Positions 27,903 to 37,906 of a stretch of 64,000 nt of DNA are shown one piece after another. The notes under the pieces were generated by a model, which worked only from the letters and a program-made list of their open reading frames with translations, ran no database searches and had not been told where the DNA came from. Numbering within the stretch: the first letter of the stretch is position 1; each line of letters begins with the position of its first letter. The DNA lies in the NCBI GenBank assembly GCA_942491185.1, contig CALOAB010000016.1, forward strand, positions 62,001 through 126,000, read 5' to 3'. The stretch comes from SLRI01 sp942491185 (lineage in GTDB: Bacteria; Pseudomonadota; Alphaproteobacteria; Geminicoccales; Geminicoccaceae). The position numbers were made by a program, and so were the translations under genes.

Positions 27903-29019
27903 TCAGGCGTAGGTGATCTTCGGGAAGGGCTTGGTGGCACTCGGCCCGCTCAGCTTGTCGCGCACGGTTCGAGCAAGACCCATATACGCCTCGGCAAGCG
28001 CGCCATCGGCCTGGCTGACGACGATGGGCCGGCCGCCATCGGAGGTTTCGCGAATGGCGATGTCGAGCGGGATCTCGGCCAGGAAGTCGACCTCGTAGGT
28101 CTTGGCGCAGGCGCGCGCGCCGCCATGCGCGAAGATCTCGGCGCGGTGGCCGCAGCTCGGGCAGCAGAAATAGCTCATGTTCTCGACGATGCCGAGGATC
28201 GGCACATCGACCCGGCCGAACATGTTGATCGCCTTGCGGGCGTCGAGGAGTGCGATGTCCTGCGGCGTCGAGACGATGACAGCACCAGCCAGCGGCACCC
28301 GCTGCGCCATCGTGAGCTGGGCATCGCCGGTGCCGGGCGGCATGTCGACGACGAGCACGTCCAGCTCGCCCCAGGCGACATCGCCCAGCATCTGCTGCAA
28401 GGCGCTCTGCACCATCGGCCCGCGCCAGATCATCGGGGTCTCCTCCTCGACGAGGAAGCCCATCGACATGACCTTCACGCCCGCGACCTCGAGCGGCTGC
28501 ATCTTCTTGCCGTCGGCGGTGGTCGGCCGGCCGGAAAGCCCGGCCATGCGGGGCAGGGAGGGGCCGTAGATGTCGGCATCGAGGATGCCGGTGCGCAGAC
28601 CCAAAGCCTGCAGCCCGCAGGCCAAATTGATCGCGGTGGTCGACTTGCCCACCCCGCCTTTGCCCGAAGCCACGGCGATGATCTTCGCGATGCCCGGCAC
28701 ATCTGGGCGGGTCGGAGCCGCCGCGGCCCCGCTGGCGGCCGGTCGCGCCTTCATGTCCGGCGGTGCGCCGCGCTCGGCGGTCAGCACGACGGTGCAGGAC
28801 GTCGACCCCGGGCATCTCCTTGACGGCCGCCTCACACGCGCGACGCAGCGGCTCGAGGCGCTGGGCGTCGGCCGGCGGCACCTCCAGCGCGAAGCCGACA
28901 TTACGGCCCTTGACGACGATGCCGCTGACCATTTCGCGTTCCATGACGCTTTTTTCATCATCGGGATGGCGAATCTTGGCCAGAACTTCGCGAATGGCGT
29001 CGACCGTTGGTTCGTTCAT
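27903..29019 (-). pseudogene. mrp: Mrp/ApbC-type Fe-S carrier ATPase, broken by one frameshift
   Basis: Mrp/ApbC proteins carry Fe-S clusters to apo-enzymes. The N-terminal MIP18-like (DUF59) domain reads MNEPTVDAIREVLAKIRHPD to VKEMPGVDVL in one frame from ATG 29019, which has AAGGA upstream. The ATPase domain continues in the next frame: IIAVASGKGGVGKSTTAINL (deviant Walker A), GILDADIYGPSLPRM, VVDMPPGTGDAQLTM, and the CPSC cluster ligands in SYFCCPSCGH. Removing one C near 28795 joins the frames as VDVLTVVLTAERG with no other change. The break may be a genuine mutation or a sequencing error. Confidence 0.85.
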
Positions 29020-29147
29020 GGTTGATCCTTTGGCTGCACCGCCCGATATAGTGGTCTCGACAGCTGACACAATCCGGTCGAGCCGCGCGATCTGCGGTAG
29101 TCGGCCGATCCCCGAATAAATTCGATAGATGGCGAGGTGGCGCGAGC

Positions 29148-30335
29148 ATGCCGTGGAACAGTCAAGGCGGTGGTGGTTGGCAGGGCGGCGGCGGCCAGGG
29201 ACCGTGGGGCAATCGCCCGAGCGGTGGCGGCGGTGGCGGCGGCCAGCAACCCCCTGACCTGGAAGAGTTGATCCGCAAGTCGCAGGAGAAGGTGAAGAGC
29301 CTGTTTCCCGGCGGCGGTGGCGGCCTGTCGGGCAAGGCCATCGGCATTGTGGTGCTCTTGCTCGTTGGGCTTTGGCTGGCGAGCGGCTTCTACCGGGTGC
29401 TGCCCGAGGAGCAGGGCGTGGTGATGCGCTTTGGCGCCTTGGACAGGCTGACCACGCCGGGCCTGAACTACCACCTGCCGGCGCCCATCGAATCGGTGCA
29501 GACGCCGCAGGTCACCCGAGTCAATCGGGTCGAGGTGGGCTTTCGCAGCGGCCAGACCGGCGGCAACACGCGCCAGCTGACCGAGGAGGCCCTGATGCTG
29601 ACGGGCGACGAGAACATCGTCGACATCAACTTCGTCGTGCTCTGGCGTATCAACAATGCTGCCGATTTCCTCTTCAACGTGCGCAATCCCGAGAACACGG
29701 TGGAGGCGTCGGCGGAGAGCGTGATGCGCGAGGTGATCGGCCAGACACCGATCCTCGAGGCCACCACAGAGGGCCGCCGCGCCATCGAGCAGCGCGTCCG
29801 CGAGGAGATGCAGGTGCTGATGAACGACTATGGCACCGGCATCACCATCGAGGAGGTGCAGCTGCAGAAGTCCGATCCGCCGGACGAGGTGATCGACGCT
29901 TTCCGTGACGTGCAGCGTGCCCAGGCCGACCGCGAGCGGTTGCAGAACGAAGCCGAGGCCTTCGCCAACGACATCCTGCCGCGTGCCCGAGGCGAGGCCG
30001 AGCGGGTTCTGCAGGAGGCGCAGGCTTACGAGCAGGAGGTGGTGGCCCGTGCCAGTGGTGAGGCCGATCGCTTCACCCAGGTGCTCGAGGCCTATGGCCG
30101 CGCCAAGGACGTGACCGTGCAGCGTATCTATCTCGAGACCATGGAAGAAGTGCTGGGTGGCGTGAACAAAGTGATCCTCGGCAGCGAAGGTGGTGCCAAC
30201 GGCGTCGTGCCTTACCTGCCGCTACCGGATTTGGAGCGGCGGGCGCGTGAGCGTGATGCTGCGGCGCAAACCGATCGTGAGCAGCAGCCGACCGAGCGTG
30301 GCTTCGGCGCCATGCAGTCTGGAGCGACCCAATGA
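29148..30335 (+). CDS. hflK: FtsH protease modulator HflK
   Basis: A membrane-anchored SPFH-domain protein that forms the HflKC cage around FtsH. The 395-residue product has a Gly/Pro/Gln-rich cytoplasmic N terminus (residues 1-60), one membrane helix near 63-85 and then the SPFH/Band 7 domain, starting YRVLPEEQGVVMRFGALDRL. A long charged helix (RAQADRERLQNEAEAFANDI) follows. Its TGA overlaps the hflC ATG (ATGA), so the pair is translationally coupled. Confidence 0.96.
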   Translation: MPWNSQGGGGWQGGGGQGPWGNRPSGGGGGGGQQPPDLEELIRKSQEKVKSLFPGGGGGLSGKAIGIVVLLLVGLWLASGFYRVLPEEQGVVMRFGALDRLTTPGLNYHLPAPIESVQTPQVTRVNRVEVGFRSGQTGGNTRQLTEEALMLTGDENIVDINFVVLWRINNAADFLFNVRNPENTVEASAESVMREVIGQTPILEATTEGRRAIEQRVREEMQVLMNDYGTGITIEEVQLQKSDPPDEVIDAFRDVQRAQADRERLQNEAEAFANDILPRARGEAERVLQEAQAYEQEVVARASGEADRFTQVLEAYGRAKDVTVQRIYLETMEEVLGGVNKVILGSEGGANGVVPYLPLPDLERRARERDAAAQTDREQQPTERGFGAMQSGATQ

Positions 30336-31339
30336 GCCAGCGCATCCTCATCGGCGGCGGTGTGCTCGCCGCGGCCGTCATCTTCATCCTCTACAGTGCG
30401 CTGTTCACGGTGCAGCAGACCCAGCAGGCGCTCGTCCTGCAGTTCGGCAATCCGGTCCGCGTGATCAGCGAGCCCGGCCTCAACATCAAGGTGCCGTTCA
30501 TCCAGAACGTCGAGTTCTTCGAGCGACGGGTGCTGCCGTTCGACGCCGGCGCTGTCGAATTGGTTCTCGGTGACCAGCGCCGTCTCGTCGTCGACACGTT
30601 TACCCGCTACCGCATCACCGATCCGCTGCGCTTCCGCCAGTCGGTCGGCAGCGAGGAGCAGTTCCGTGGCCGCCTCGAGCCGATCACCTTCTCGGCCTTG
30701 CGCAGTGTGCTGGGTGAGGTGTCGCTCTTCACGATTCTCTCCGGGGAGCGCGCCGCGCTGATGGACCGGATCGCCGACGAGGCCAACACCGCGCTGCGTC
30801 AGTTCGGCGTCGAGGTGGTCGATGTCCGGATCAAGCGGGCCGACCTGCCGACCGAGAACCAGCAGGCGATCTTCCTGCGGATGCAGACCGAACGTGATCG
30901 TGAGGCGCGCGAGCTGCGTGCCCAAGGTGCCGAGATCGCCACCCGCATCCGCTCGCGCGCGGATCGCGAGCGGCGGGTGCTGATCGCCGAGGCAGAGCGC
31001 GAGTCCGAGCAGATCCGTGGTCGTGGCGACGCCGTCGCCATCTCCACTTTCGCGGACGCCTTCGGCCAGGATGCGGACTTCTTCGGCTTCTACCGCTCGA
31101 TGCAAGCCTACCGCAATTCGCTGGCCGACGAGGCGACCAGCTTCGTCCTCGCTCCCGACAGCGAGTTCTTCCGCTACTTCAAGTCGTTCGAGGGATTGGA
31201 CATCCAGCAGGCGGAGGGGCCGACTACATCGGAGGCGACACCTGATCTGGCCGACAGCGATGCTGCGGCACCGGTCGTCGATGGGGTGGCCGAGTTGACC
31301 GATGAGAACAGCGCCACGCCGGTTCAGGCCGTCGAATAG
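30332..31339 (+). CDS. hflC: FtsH protease modulator HflC
   Basis: The partner SPFH protein of HflK. The 335-residue product has an N-terminal membrane helix (residues 5-25) followed by VQQTQQALVLQFGNPVRVI, FIQNVEFFERRVLPFDA and the coiled region RMQTERDREARELRAQGAEI. YRSMQAYRNSL near 270 is the conserved C-terminal HflC motif, and an acidic tail follows. The gene order hflK-hflC-DUF2065-degP is the common alphaproteobacterial arrangement. Confidence 0.96.
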   Translation: MSQRILIGGGVLAAAVIFILYSALFTVQQTQQALVLQFGNPVRVISEPGLNIKVPFIQNVEFFERRVLPFDAGAVELVLGDQRRLVVDTFTRYRITDPLRFRQSVGSEEQFRGRLEPITFSALRSVLGEVSLFTILSGERAALMDRIADEANTALRQFGVEVVDVRIKRADLPTENQQAIFLRMQTERDREARELRAQGAEIATRIRSRADRERRVLIAEAERESEQIRGRGDAVAISTFADAFGQDADFFGFYRSMQAYRNSLADEATSFVLAPDSEFFRYFKSFEGLDIQQAEGPTTSEATPDLADSDAAAPVVDGVAELTDENSATPVQAVE

Positions 31340-31401
31340 ACGGCCGGCTGGTGGGGAGGGCGTTTCGGTGATCGGCCGAGCGGCGAGGTATTGATCGGCT
31401 G

Positions 31402-31587
31402 ATGCAGGACCTGTTCACCGCCGGGGCGCTCGTTCTCGTTCTCGAAGGAGCGCTTTGGGCGCTCTTTCCCAACGGCATGAAGCAGGCGGCCGCGCGCGCC
31501 ATCGTCCTCGATGCGGGCGTGTTGCGCGCGGCTGGCCTGTTGTTCGCCGCCATCGGTGTGTTCATCGTTTGGTTGATCCGCGGCTGA
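31402..31587 (+). CDS. DUF2065 family small membrane protein (YjeT-like)
   Basis: A 61-residue protein with two hydrophobic helices joined by ALFPNGMKQAAARAI. This is the DUF2065 pattern found next to hflC in many proteobacteria. It lies 62 bases after hflC and about 200 bases before degP. Its function is not established; conservation of place suggests a tie to membrane protein quality control. Confidence 0.85.
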   Translation: MQDLFTAGALVLVLEGALWALFPNGMKQAAARAIVLDAGVLRAAGLLFAAIGVFIVWLIRG

Positions 31588-31787
31588 GAGGCTTGGCGTG
31601 TGACGCGACAGCGCCTACATGGCCTGACGGGCGCGGTGGCGATGCTGCCATTGCCGCGACACCGGCTTGGGTGCTCGTGGTGACGGGGTCGGGCGGCCCC
31701 GCACACGCGTTCGGCTGAGGCCGGGGCGGCGCTCCATTGGGAAAACAGAAGCCGACCGGGTCAACCGGGCGGCGATAGGAGCCTTGG

Positions 31788-33302
31788 ATGACAAAGTGTT
31801 TCGGCCTCGGTTGCTTGGCGTTTGAGCGCCGGCGGGCCGGCAGGGCGTGGGGCAGAAGCCTGGCCGTCTTGGCGGCTATCGGTCTGGTCGTTGTGGTGGC
31901 GGACGCACCGCCTGCATTGGGCCAGGCCGGGCCGGTCGACGGGTTCGCTGATCTGGTCGAGCGTGTCGGGCCGGCCGTCGTCAACATCTCGACGACGCGA
32001 GAGCAGGCCGCACCGGAAGAGGTGCCCTTGCCCGAATTCCCGCCCGGCTCACCCTTCGAGGAGTTCTTTCGCGACTTCTTCGAGCGTGGCCAGCCCGAGA
32101 CGCCGCAGCGCCAGCGACGTGGTGCTTCCCTGGGGTCCGGCTTCGTCATCGGGCCCGATGGCTTCGTCGTCACCAACAATCACGTCATCGCCGAGGCGGA
32201 TCAGATCACCGTCCAGTTCGCCGACGGCCACGATTACGAGGCCGAGCTGATTGGCCGCGACCAGCAGACCGATCTGGCGCTGTTGAAGATCGAGCGCGAC
32301 GAGCCGTTTCCTTATGTCGAGTGGGCCGACAGCGACAATGTGCGCGTCGGCGAATGGATGCTGGCGATCGGCAATCCCTTCGGGCTCGGCACCTCGGTCA
32401 CTGCCGGCATCGTCTCGGCCCGTGGCCGCGACATCCGCTCTGGACCCTATGACGACTTTTTCCAGGTCGACGCCGCCATCAACCGCGGCAATTCCGGCGG
32501 GCCGAGCTTCACCATGGACGGCGAGGTGTTCGGCGTGAACACGGCCATTTTCTCGCCGTCCGGTGGCAATGTCGGCATCGGTTTCGCCATTCCTTCCAAT
32601 CTCGCCAAGCGCGTCATCGACAGTCTGCAGGAGGATGGTCGCGTCGCCCGTGGCTGGCTCGGCGTTCGCATTCAAAGCGTCACCGAGGAGATCGCCGAGA
32701 GCCTCGGCCTCGAGGAGGCCCGTGGCGCCCTGGTCGCCAGTGTCACGCCCACCGGGCCGGCGGAGGATGCCGGGATCCAGGCGGGCGACGTGATCCTCCA
32801 GTTCAATGATCAGGAGATCACGCAGATGCGCTCGCTGCCGCGCATCGTCGCCGAGACGGATGTCGGTCGCGAGGTCGACGTGCTGATCTGGCGTCGTGGT
32901 GACGAGGAGACCGTCTCGGTCACGCTCGGCGAGCTGCCGGACGAGACCACGCTCGCCGAGATGGGCGACACCGAGGTCGAGCAGATGAGCACGGCGCTCG
33001 AGATCGACTCGCTCGGCCTCACCGTCGATACGCTCACCGACGAGCTGCGCACCCGCTTCAACCTCACGCCCGAGGCTGCGGGCGTGGTGATCCTCGAAGC
33101 CGAGCCGTCGACGGAGCCGGACGATGCCGACGCCTTGCTGCCCGGCGATCTGATCGTCGAGGTCAACCAGTCGGAGGTCGGCTCGCCGCCCGAGGTGCTC
33201 GCCAAGGTGAACGAGGTGCGCGAGGAGGGCCGCAGCGCCGTCCTGCTGCTCATCGATCGGCAAGGCGATTTGCGCTTCGTCGCCAGGCGCCTGACCAGCT
33301 GA
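31788..33302 (+). CDS. DegP/HtrA-family periplasmic serine protease
   Basis: A 504-residue protein with a signal peptide (basic start, hydrophobic LAVLAAIGLVVVVADAP, cut after ALGQA). The trypsin-like domain has its triad at His132 (TNNHVI), Asp162 (QQTDLALLK) and Ser236 (GNSGGP). Two PDZ domains follow at about residues 290-380 and 400-490. AGGAG stands six bases before ATG. The Leu normally after GNSGGP is Ser here (GNSGGPSF), a small oddity. It degrades or refolds damaged envelope proteins together with the neighbouring HflKC system. Confidence 0.94.
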   Translation: MTKCFGLGCLAFERRRAGRAWGRSLAVLAAIGLVVVVADAPPALGQAGPVDGFADLVERVGPAVVNISTTREQAAPEEVPLPEFPPGSPFEEFFRDFFERGQPETPQRQRRGASLGSGFVIGPDGFVVTNNHVIAEADQITVQFADGHDYEAELIGRDQQTDLALLKIERDEPFPYVEWADSDNVRVGEWMLAIGNPFGLGTSVTAGIVSARGRDIRSGPYDDFFQVDAAINRGNSGGPSFTMDGEVFGVNTAIFSPSGGNVGIGFAIPSNLAKRVIDSLQEDGRVARGWLGVRIQSVTEEIAESLGLEEARGALVASVTPTGPAEDAGIQAGDVILQFNDQEITQMRSLPRIVAETDVGREVDVLIWRRGDEETVSVTLGELPDETTLAEMGDTEVEQMSTALEIDSLGLTVDTLTDELRTRFNLTPEAAGVVILEAEPSTEPDDADALLPGDLIVEVNQSEVGSPPEVLAKVNEVREEGRSAVLLLIDRQGDLRFVARRLTS

Positions 33303-33325
33303 AACTACCTGCCGATCGAAGCGAA

Positions 33326-33357
33326 CCGGCCGGTGCCGCTATCGAGGTGCCGGCCGG
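33326..33357. terminator. Bidirectional terminator between degP and serB
   Basis: A 12-bp stem: CCGGCCGGTGCC (33326-33337) pairs with GGTGCCGGCCGG (33346-33357), with two G-T wobbles and an 8-nt loop. It sits exactly between the converging degP and serB stops. There is no strong T run on either side. Confidence 0.6.
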
Positions 33358-33360
33358 TGG

Positions 33361-34248
33361 CTATCGATAGACGAAGCTGTCGGCTGCATAGCCCTGCAGA
33401 TAAAGGGCGCCTTCGAGCCCGGCATGGTCGAGTGCCAGGTGTGCTGCTGGCCTGAGCACGTCGTGGGGGCGAAAGGCCACGGCGAGACCGGCGGCCTGCA
33501 GCATCGGCAGGTCATTGGCACCATCGCCGACCGCAAGGCAGGCGGCCGGATCGAGCCGCCGCGTGCCCGCTGCCGCCTTTAGGCTCGCGAGCTTGGCATC
33601 GGCGCCGAGGATCGGCGGCAGCACCCGGCCGGTGAGCGTGCCGCGCTTGATCTCCAGGCGGTTGCCCTGGTGCTGCTCGAAGCCGGCGAGCTCGGCGACA
33701 TAAGCCGTGAACGCGGTGAAGCCGCCCGAGACCAGGAGCGTCGCCGCACCGTTGGCCCGCATCGTTCGGACCAGGGTCGCAGCACCCGGGTTGAGTGCCA
33801 GTCGCGATGCGCAGATCTCGCGAATGGCGCTCTCGGGCACGCCTTCCAGCAGTGCCACCCGCGCCTCCAGCGCGCTGGCGAAATCCAGCTCACCATTCAT
33901 CGCACGTCGGGTGATCCCTGCCACCTCGGCCTTGATGCCGACGCTATCGGCCAGCTCGTCGATGCACTCGATCGTGATCATCGTGCTGTCCATGTCGGAG
34001 ATCAGCACGCCCTTGCGCCGCCCGGCGGCCGGGATCAGCGCCCAGTCGATCGCCCGCGCGCCGATCTCTTGCCGCACCGCCTCGCGCGCCGGCGCGCAAT
34101 CGAGCATGATCTCGACGGCAGCGTCGTCGCCGAGCCAGCGAACAGCGCCACCGAGCCGCCGGCCGAGCGTCTCGACCAGCAAACCGTCGAGCGGTGCTGT
34201 CGCGGGATCGGCAATGAGCACGAGGCAGCTCGGCGCAGCTTGGACCAT
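33361..34248 (-). CDS. serB: Phosphoserine phosphatase
   Basis: A HAD-family enzyme that makes serine from phosphoserine. The 295-residue protein starts at ATG 34248 (MVQAAPSCLVLIADPAT). It has an N-terminal ACT-like region, then the nucleophile motif LISDMDSTMITIECIDELAD, LLVSGGFTAFT for motif II, and AVGDGANDLPMLQAAGLAVAF for motif III. The frame is open upstream across miaA but is unlike SerB there. It is divergent from miaA, with starts 24 bases apart. Confidence 0.95.
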   Translation of the reverse strand: MVQAAPSCLVLIADPATAPLDGLLVETLGRRLGGAVRWLGDDAAVEIMLDCAPAREAVRQEIGARAIDWALIPAAGRRKGVLISDMDSTMITIECIDELADSVGIKAEVAGITRRAMNGELDFASALEARVALLEGVPESAIREICASRLALNPGAATLVRTMRANGAATLLVSGGFTAFTAYVAELAGFEQHQGNRLEIKRGTLTGRVLPPILGADAKLASLKAAAGTRRLDPAACLAVGDGANDLPMLQAAGLAVAFRPHDVLRPAAHLALDHAGLEGALYLQGYAADSFVYR

Positions 34249-34272
34249 GCGGGGCAGGGCTCTAAATCGAGG

Positions 34273-35241
34273 GTGGAGACGGCTTTGCCGACAGGCACGA
34301 TCCTGATAGGCGGCAGCACGGCGAGCGGCAAGTCGGCCCTGGCGCTGGCCCTGGCCGAGCGCACCGGGGGCGTCATCGTCAACGCCGATTCGGTCCAGCT
34401 CTACCGCGATCTGCCGATCCTGACCGCCCGGCCCGGGCGCTCGGATCTCGCCCGTGCCGAGCATCATCTCTATGGCATCCTCGACGCCCATGAAGCGGCC
34501 TCGGTAGCCCTCTGGCTGGCCAAGGTCGAGCCGCTGCTCGGCGAGATCGAGGCGAGCGGGCGGCTCGCTCTCGTCACCGGCGGCACCGGCCTCTACTTCA
34601 AGGCGCTGCTCGAAGGCTTGCCGGCGATCCCCGACATCCCGGCAGCACTGCGCGCCGAGTTGCGGCGGAACAGCGCGCCCACTGCCGATCTCCACGCCCA
34701 GCTGGCGCGTCTCGACCCGGCCTTGGCCGGCCGCCTCCAGCCCGGCGATCGGCAACGCATTCTGCGCGGCCTCGAGGTGGTGCGCGCCACCGGTCGGCCG
34801 CTCAGCGCCTGGCAGGCGGACCCGCCGCAGCCAGCTTTCGTGCCGCAGCCGGTCGTCGGCCTGGCACTGCTGCCGCCGGCCGAGATCGTCGATCCACGCA
34901 TTGCAGCGCGGCTCGATGCCATGCTCGAGGCCGGCCTTCTCGCTGAGCTCGAGGCTTTTCGCATAAGGAAGGGCCAGGCGCCGACGCCGCTCGCCAAGGC
35001 CGACGGCGTCGCCGAGCTCGGTGCTTATCTCGACGGCACGTGGGATCTGGAGACCGCCCGGGCGGCCACCATCCGCAAGGTCCGCCGCTACGCCAAGCGG
35101 CAGCGGACCTTCTTCAGGGGCCAGCTGGCAGGATCGCTGGCGCCTTCGACCATGATCGCCGACGCCGCTTCGGCACCGGAGCTGGCCGAGGGCCTGCTGG
35201 CCCGGCTCGAGCAATCGCGCGGAGCCGATCGACCCGGTTGA
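34273..35241 (+). CDS. miaA: tRNA dimethylallyltransferase
   Basis: It adds the isopentenyl group to A37 of tRNAs reading UNN codons. With GTG 34273 the product has 322 residues, beginning with METALPTGTILIGGSTASGK (GTG read as Met), which contains the P-loop; TTG a few codons on is an alternative. NADSVQLYRDLPILTARP and LVTGGTGLYFKALLEGLP are classic MiaA motifs. The usual zinc-less C-terminal helices end in KRQRTFFRGQL. The pair serB/miaA, back to back, is common in this group. Confidence 0.94.
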   Translation: METALPTGTILIGGSTASGKSALALALAERTGGVIVNADSVQLYRDLPILTARPGRSDLARAEHHLYGILDAHEAASVALWLAKVEPLLGEIEASGRLALVTGGTGLYFKALLEGLPAIPDIPAALRAELRRNSAPTADLHAQLARLDPALAGRLQPGDRQRILRGLEVVRATGRPLSAWQADPPQPAFVPQPVVGLALLPPAEIVDPRIAARLDAMLEAGLLAELEAFRIRKGQAPTPLAKADGVAELGAYLDGTWDLETARAATIRKVRRYAKRQRTFFRGQLAGSLAPSTMIADAASAPELAEGLLARLEQSRGADRPG

Positions 35242-35358
35242 TTCCGCTGCTTCCTGCGAGTACCTTCCAGAGCCTTTTGCCGACGCGGCAACGGGGCACT
35301 TTGTGTGCATAAACCACCGATAGAGCGACCGTCTCTACATACAACCGGAGTTTGACCA

Positions 35359-37155
35359 ATGACCACCGCAGCGACAGCAGCACCGACCGCCGTCGACACC
35401 ACGTCGATGAACGGCTCGCAGGTGGTGCTCCAGGCGCTGGTCGAGCAGGGCGTAGAGGTCATCTTCGGTTATCCCGGTGGTGCTGTGCTGCCGATCTACG
35501 ACGCTATCTTCCAGCAGGACCGTATTCGCCACATTCTGGTCCGCCACGAGCAGGCGGCGATGCACGCGGCCGAAGGCTATGCCCGCTCGACCGGCAAGGT
35601 CGGCTGCGTGCTGGTCACCTCCGGCCCCGGCGCCACCAACACGGTGACCGGCCTCACCGACGCGCTGATGGATTCGGTGCCGGTCGTCTGCCTCACCGGC
35701 CAGGTGCCGACCCACATGATCGGCAACGACGCCTTCCAGGAGGCGGATACCGTCGGCATCACCCGGCCGTGCACCAAGCACAACTACCTGGTGAAGGAGT
35801 CGGGCAGCCTCGCCCGTTCCATCCACGAGGCCTTCCACGTCGCGCGCAGCGGCCGGCCTGGCCCGGTCGTCGTCGACCTGCCCAAGGACATCTTGATGAA
35901 GCCGGCGCCGTATCTGGCGAAGGACGCCATCAAGCACCGCACCTACCACCCGGCGCGCGATCCCGAGCTGCGCCGCGTCGAGGAGGCGGTGGACCTGATG
36001 GCCCGGGCCGAGCGGCCGATCTTCTATGTCGGCGGCGGCGTCATCAATGCCGGCCCCAGGGCGTGTGAGCTGCTGGTCGAGCTGGTGCGCGAGACCGGCT
36101 ACCCGATCACGCTGACGCTGATGGGCCTCGGTGCGTATCCCGCCACCGACAAGCAGTTCATCGGCATGCTCGGCATGCACGGCACCTACGAAGCCAACAT
36201 GGCGATGCATGGCTGCGACGTCATGATCAATATCGGGGCCCGCTTCGATGACCGGGTCACCGGCCGGATCGATGGCTTCTCGCCCGCCAGCCGCAAGATC
36301 CACGTCGATATCGATCCCTCGTCGATCAACAAGAACGTCTCGGTCGACGTGCCGGTGATCGGTGACGCCGAGCGCACGCTGGAGGCGCTGCTCGCCGCCT
36401 GGCGCCGCCGCGGCAACACCATGAGCAGTGGTCGGACCGAGGGCTGGTGGGGCCAGATCAAGGAGTGGCAGACCAAGAAGAGCCTGCGCTTCAGCCAGGG
36501 CACGGACAAGATCAAGCCGCAATACGCCATCCAGCGGCTCTACGAGCTGACCCGCGAGCTGGACGTCTACATCACCACCGAGGTCGGCCAGCACCAGATG
36601 TGGGCGGCCCAGCACTTCCTCTTCGACAAGCCGTTCCACTGGATGACCTCGGGCGGGCTCGGCACCATGGGCTACGGCTTCCCGGCCGCCATGGGCGTGC
36701 AGGTGGCGCATCCCGACGCTCTCGTCGTCGACATCGCCGGCGAGGCGTCCTGGGTCATGAACATGCAGGAGATGTCGACCTGCCAGCAGTACAAGCTGCC
36801 GGTGAAGTCGTTCATCCTCAACAACAGCTACATGGGCATGGTCCGCCAGTGGCAGGAGTTCTTCCACGGCAACCGCCATGCCGAGAGCTACATGGACAGC
36901 CTGCCGGACTTCGTGAAGCTGGCCGAGGCGTTCGGTGCCGTGGGCCTGCGGGCAACCAAGCCCAGCGAGGTCGACGACGTGATCAAGGAGATGATCACCA
37001 ACAAGCGGACCACCATCATCGACATGGTCGTCGACAGGTCCGAGAACGTCTACCCGATGATCCCGGGTGGTGCTGCGCACAACGAGATCACGCTCAGCCC
37101 CGAGGAGGACGGCAAGCACGAGGCGATCTCCGAAGAGGGCATGGTGCTCGTATAG
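35359..37155 (+). CDS. ilvB: Acetolactate synthase large subunit
   Basis: A ThDP-dependent enzyme that condenses pyruvate to acetolactate, or with 2-ketobutyrate for isoleucine. The 598-residue product has EVIFGYPGGAVLPIYDAI with the catalytic Glu following in VRHEQAAMHAAEGYA. The FAD-binding middle part is present, and the ThDP site is DIAGEASWVMNMQEM then ILNNSYMGMVRQWQEFF. GGAG precedes ATG 35359. The first of ilvB-ilvN-ilvC. I saw no leader peptide or attenuator that I could defend in the 117 bases upstream. Confidence 0.96.
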   Translation: MTTAATAAPTAVDTTSMNGSQVVLQALVEQGVEVIFGYPGGAVLPIYDAIFQQDRIRHILVRHEQAAMHAAEGYARSTGKVGCVLVTSGPGATNTVTGLTDALMDSVPVVCLTGQVPTHMIGNDAFQEADTVGITRPCTKHNYLVKESGSLARSIHEAFHVARSGRPGPVVVDLPKDILMKPAPYLAKDAIKHRTYHPARDPELRRVEEAVDLMARAERPIFYVGGGVINAGPRACELLVELVRETGYPITLTLMGLGAYPATDKQFIGMLGMHGTYEANMAMHGCDVMINIGARFDDRVTGRIDGFSPASRKIHVDIDPSSINKNVSVDVPVIGDAERTLEALLAAWRRRGNTMSSGRTEGWWGQIKEWQTKKSLRFSQGTDKIKPQYAIQRLYELTRELDVYITTEVGQHQMWAAQHFLFDKPFHWMTSGGLGTMGYGFPAAMGVQVAHPDALVVDIAGEASWVMNMQEMSTCQQYKLPVKSFILNNSYMGMVRQWQEFFHGNRHAESYMDSLPDFVKLAEAFGAVGLRATKPSEVDDVIKEMITNKRTTIIDMVVDRSENVYPMIPGGAAHNEITLSPEEDGKHEAISEEGMVLV

Positions 37156-37261
37156 GACGCCGGCCACGGGCGACCGCCGCTAGGCGCCGCCCGCTCGCCT
37201 GCCCCCGACGCCGAGTGCCGGCCTGAACAACCGGCGCGAAGCAGCACGCTCTCCTCCATCG

Positions 37262-37852
37262 ATGGCGCAAACCATGTCGCAAGCCCAATCCGTCCCGCAA
37301 TCCAGCCAGGCCCTGTTCTCCGACGCCGAGCAGGCCGCCGAGGAACGCCACACGCTGGTCGTCCTCGTCGACAACGAGCCGGGCGTGCTCGCCCGGGTCA
37401 TCGGCCTCTTCTCCGGCCGCGGCTACAATATCGACAGCCTGACCGTCGCCGAGATCGACACCGCCAAGGCGCTCTCGCGCATCAATATCGTGACCACCGG
37501 CACGCCGCTCGTCATCGAGCAGATCAAGAACCTGCTGGCCAAGCTGGTGCCGGTGCACAGCGTGCTCGACCTCACGGTCGAAGGGCCCCACATCGAGCGC
37601 GAGCTGGCGCTGGTCAAGGTGGTGGGCGACCGCGAGCGGCTGGTCGGAGCACTCCGCATCGCCGACTTCATGCACGCCCGTCTGGTCGACAGCACGCCCG
37701 AGAGCTTCGTCTTCGAGATGACCGGCACCTCGAACGAGATCGACAGCTTCATCCACATGCTCGAGCCCGTCGAGGTCAGCCGCGCCGGCGTCGTCGCCAT
37801 CAGCCGCGGCCAGCTGCTCCTCAAGGAGCGCGACAGCGCCCCCGAAAGCTGA
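37262..37852 (+). CDS. ilvN: Acetolactate synthase regulatory small subunit
   Basis: The small subunit activates IlvB and binds valine for feedback inhibition. The 196-residue product has an ACT domain with TLVVLVDNEPGVLARVIGLF and GRGYNIDSLTVAEIDTAKAL, followed by the C-terminal ALS_ss domain. An N-terminal extension of about 30 residues precedes the ACT domain. It lies 106 bases after ilvB. Confidence 0.95.
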   Translation: MAQTMSQAQSVPQSSQALFSDAEQAAEERHTLVVLVDNEPGVLARVIGLFSGRGYNIDSLTVAEIDTAKALSRINIVTTGTPLVIEQIKNLLAKLVPVHSVLDLTVEGPHIERELALVKVVGDRERLVGALRIADFMHARLVDSTPESFVFEMTGTSNEIDSFIHMLEPVEVSRAGVVAISRGQLLLKERDSAPES

Positions 37853-37906
37853 CCTGAACACCGAACCATAACCGTCAAACGCCCGAACGAAGGGGGACCT
37901 ACACCC

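Noticed and set aside
35242..35358. Leader peptide, attenuator or riboswitch before ilvB
   Set aside because: No run of branched-chain codons and no terminator/antiterminator pair that I could defend; only a weak 6-bp hairpin (TTGCCG/CGGCAA).
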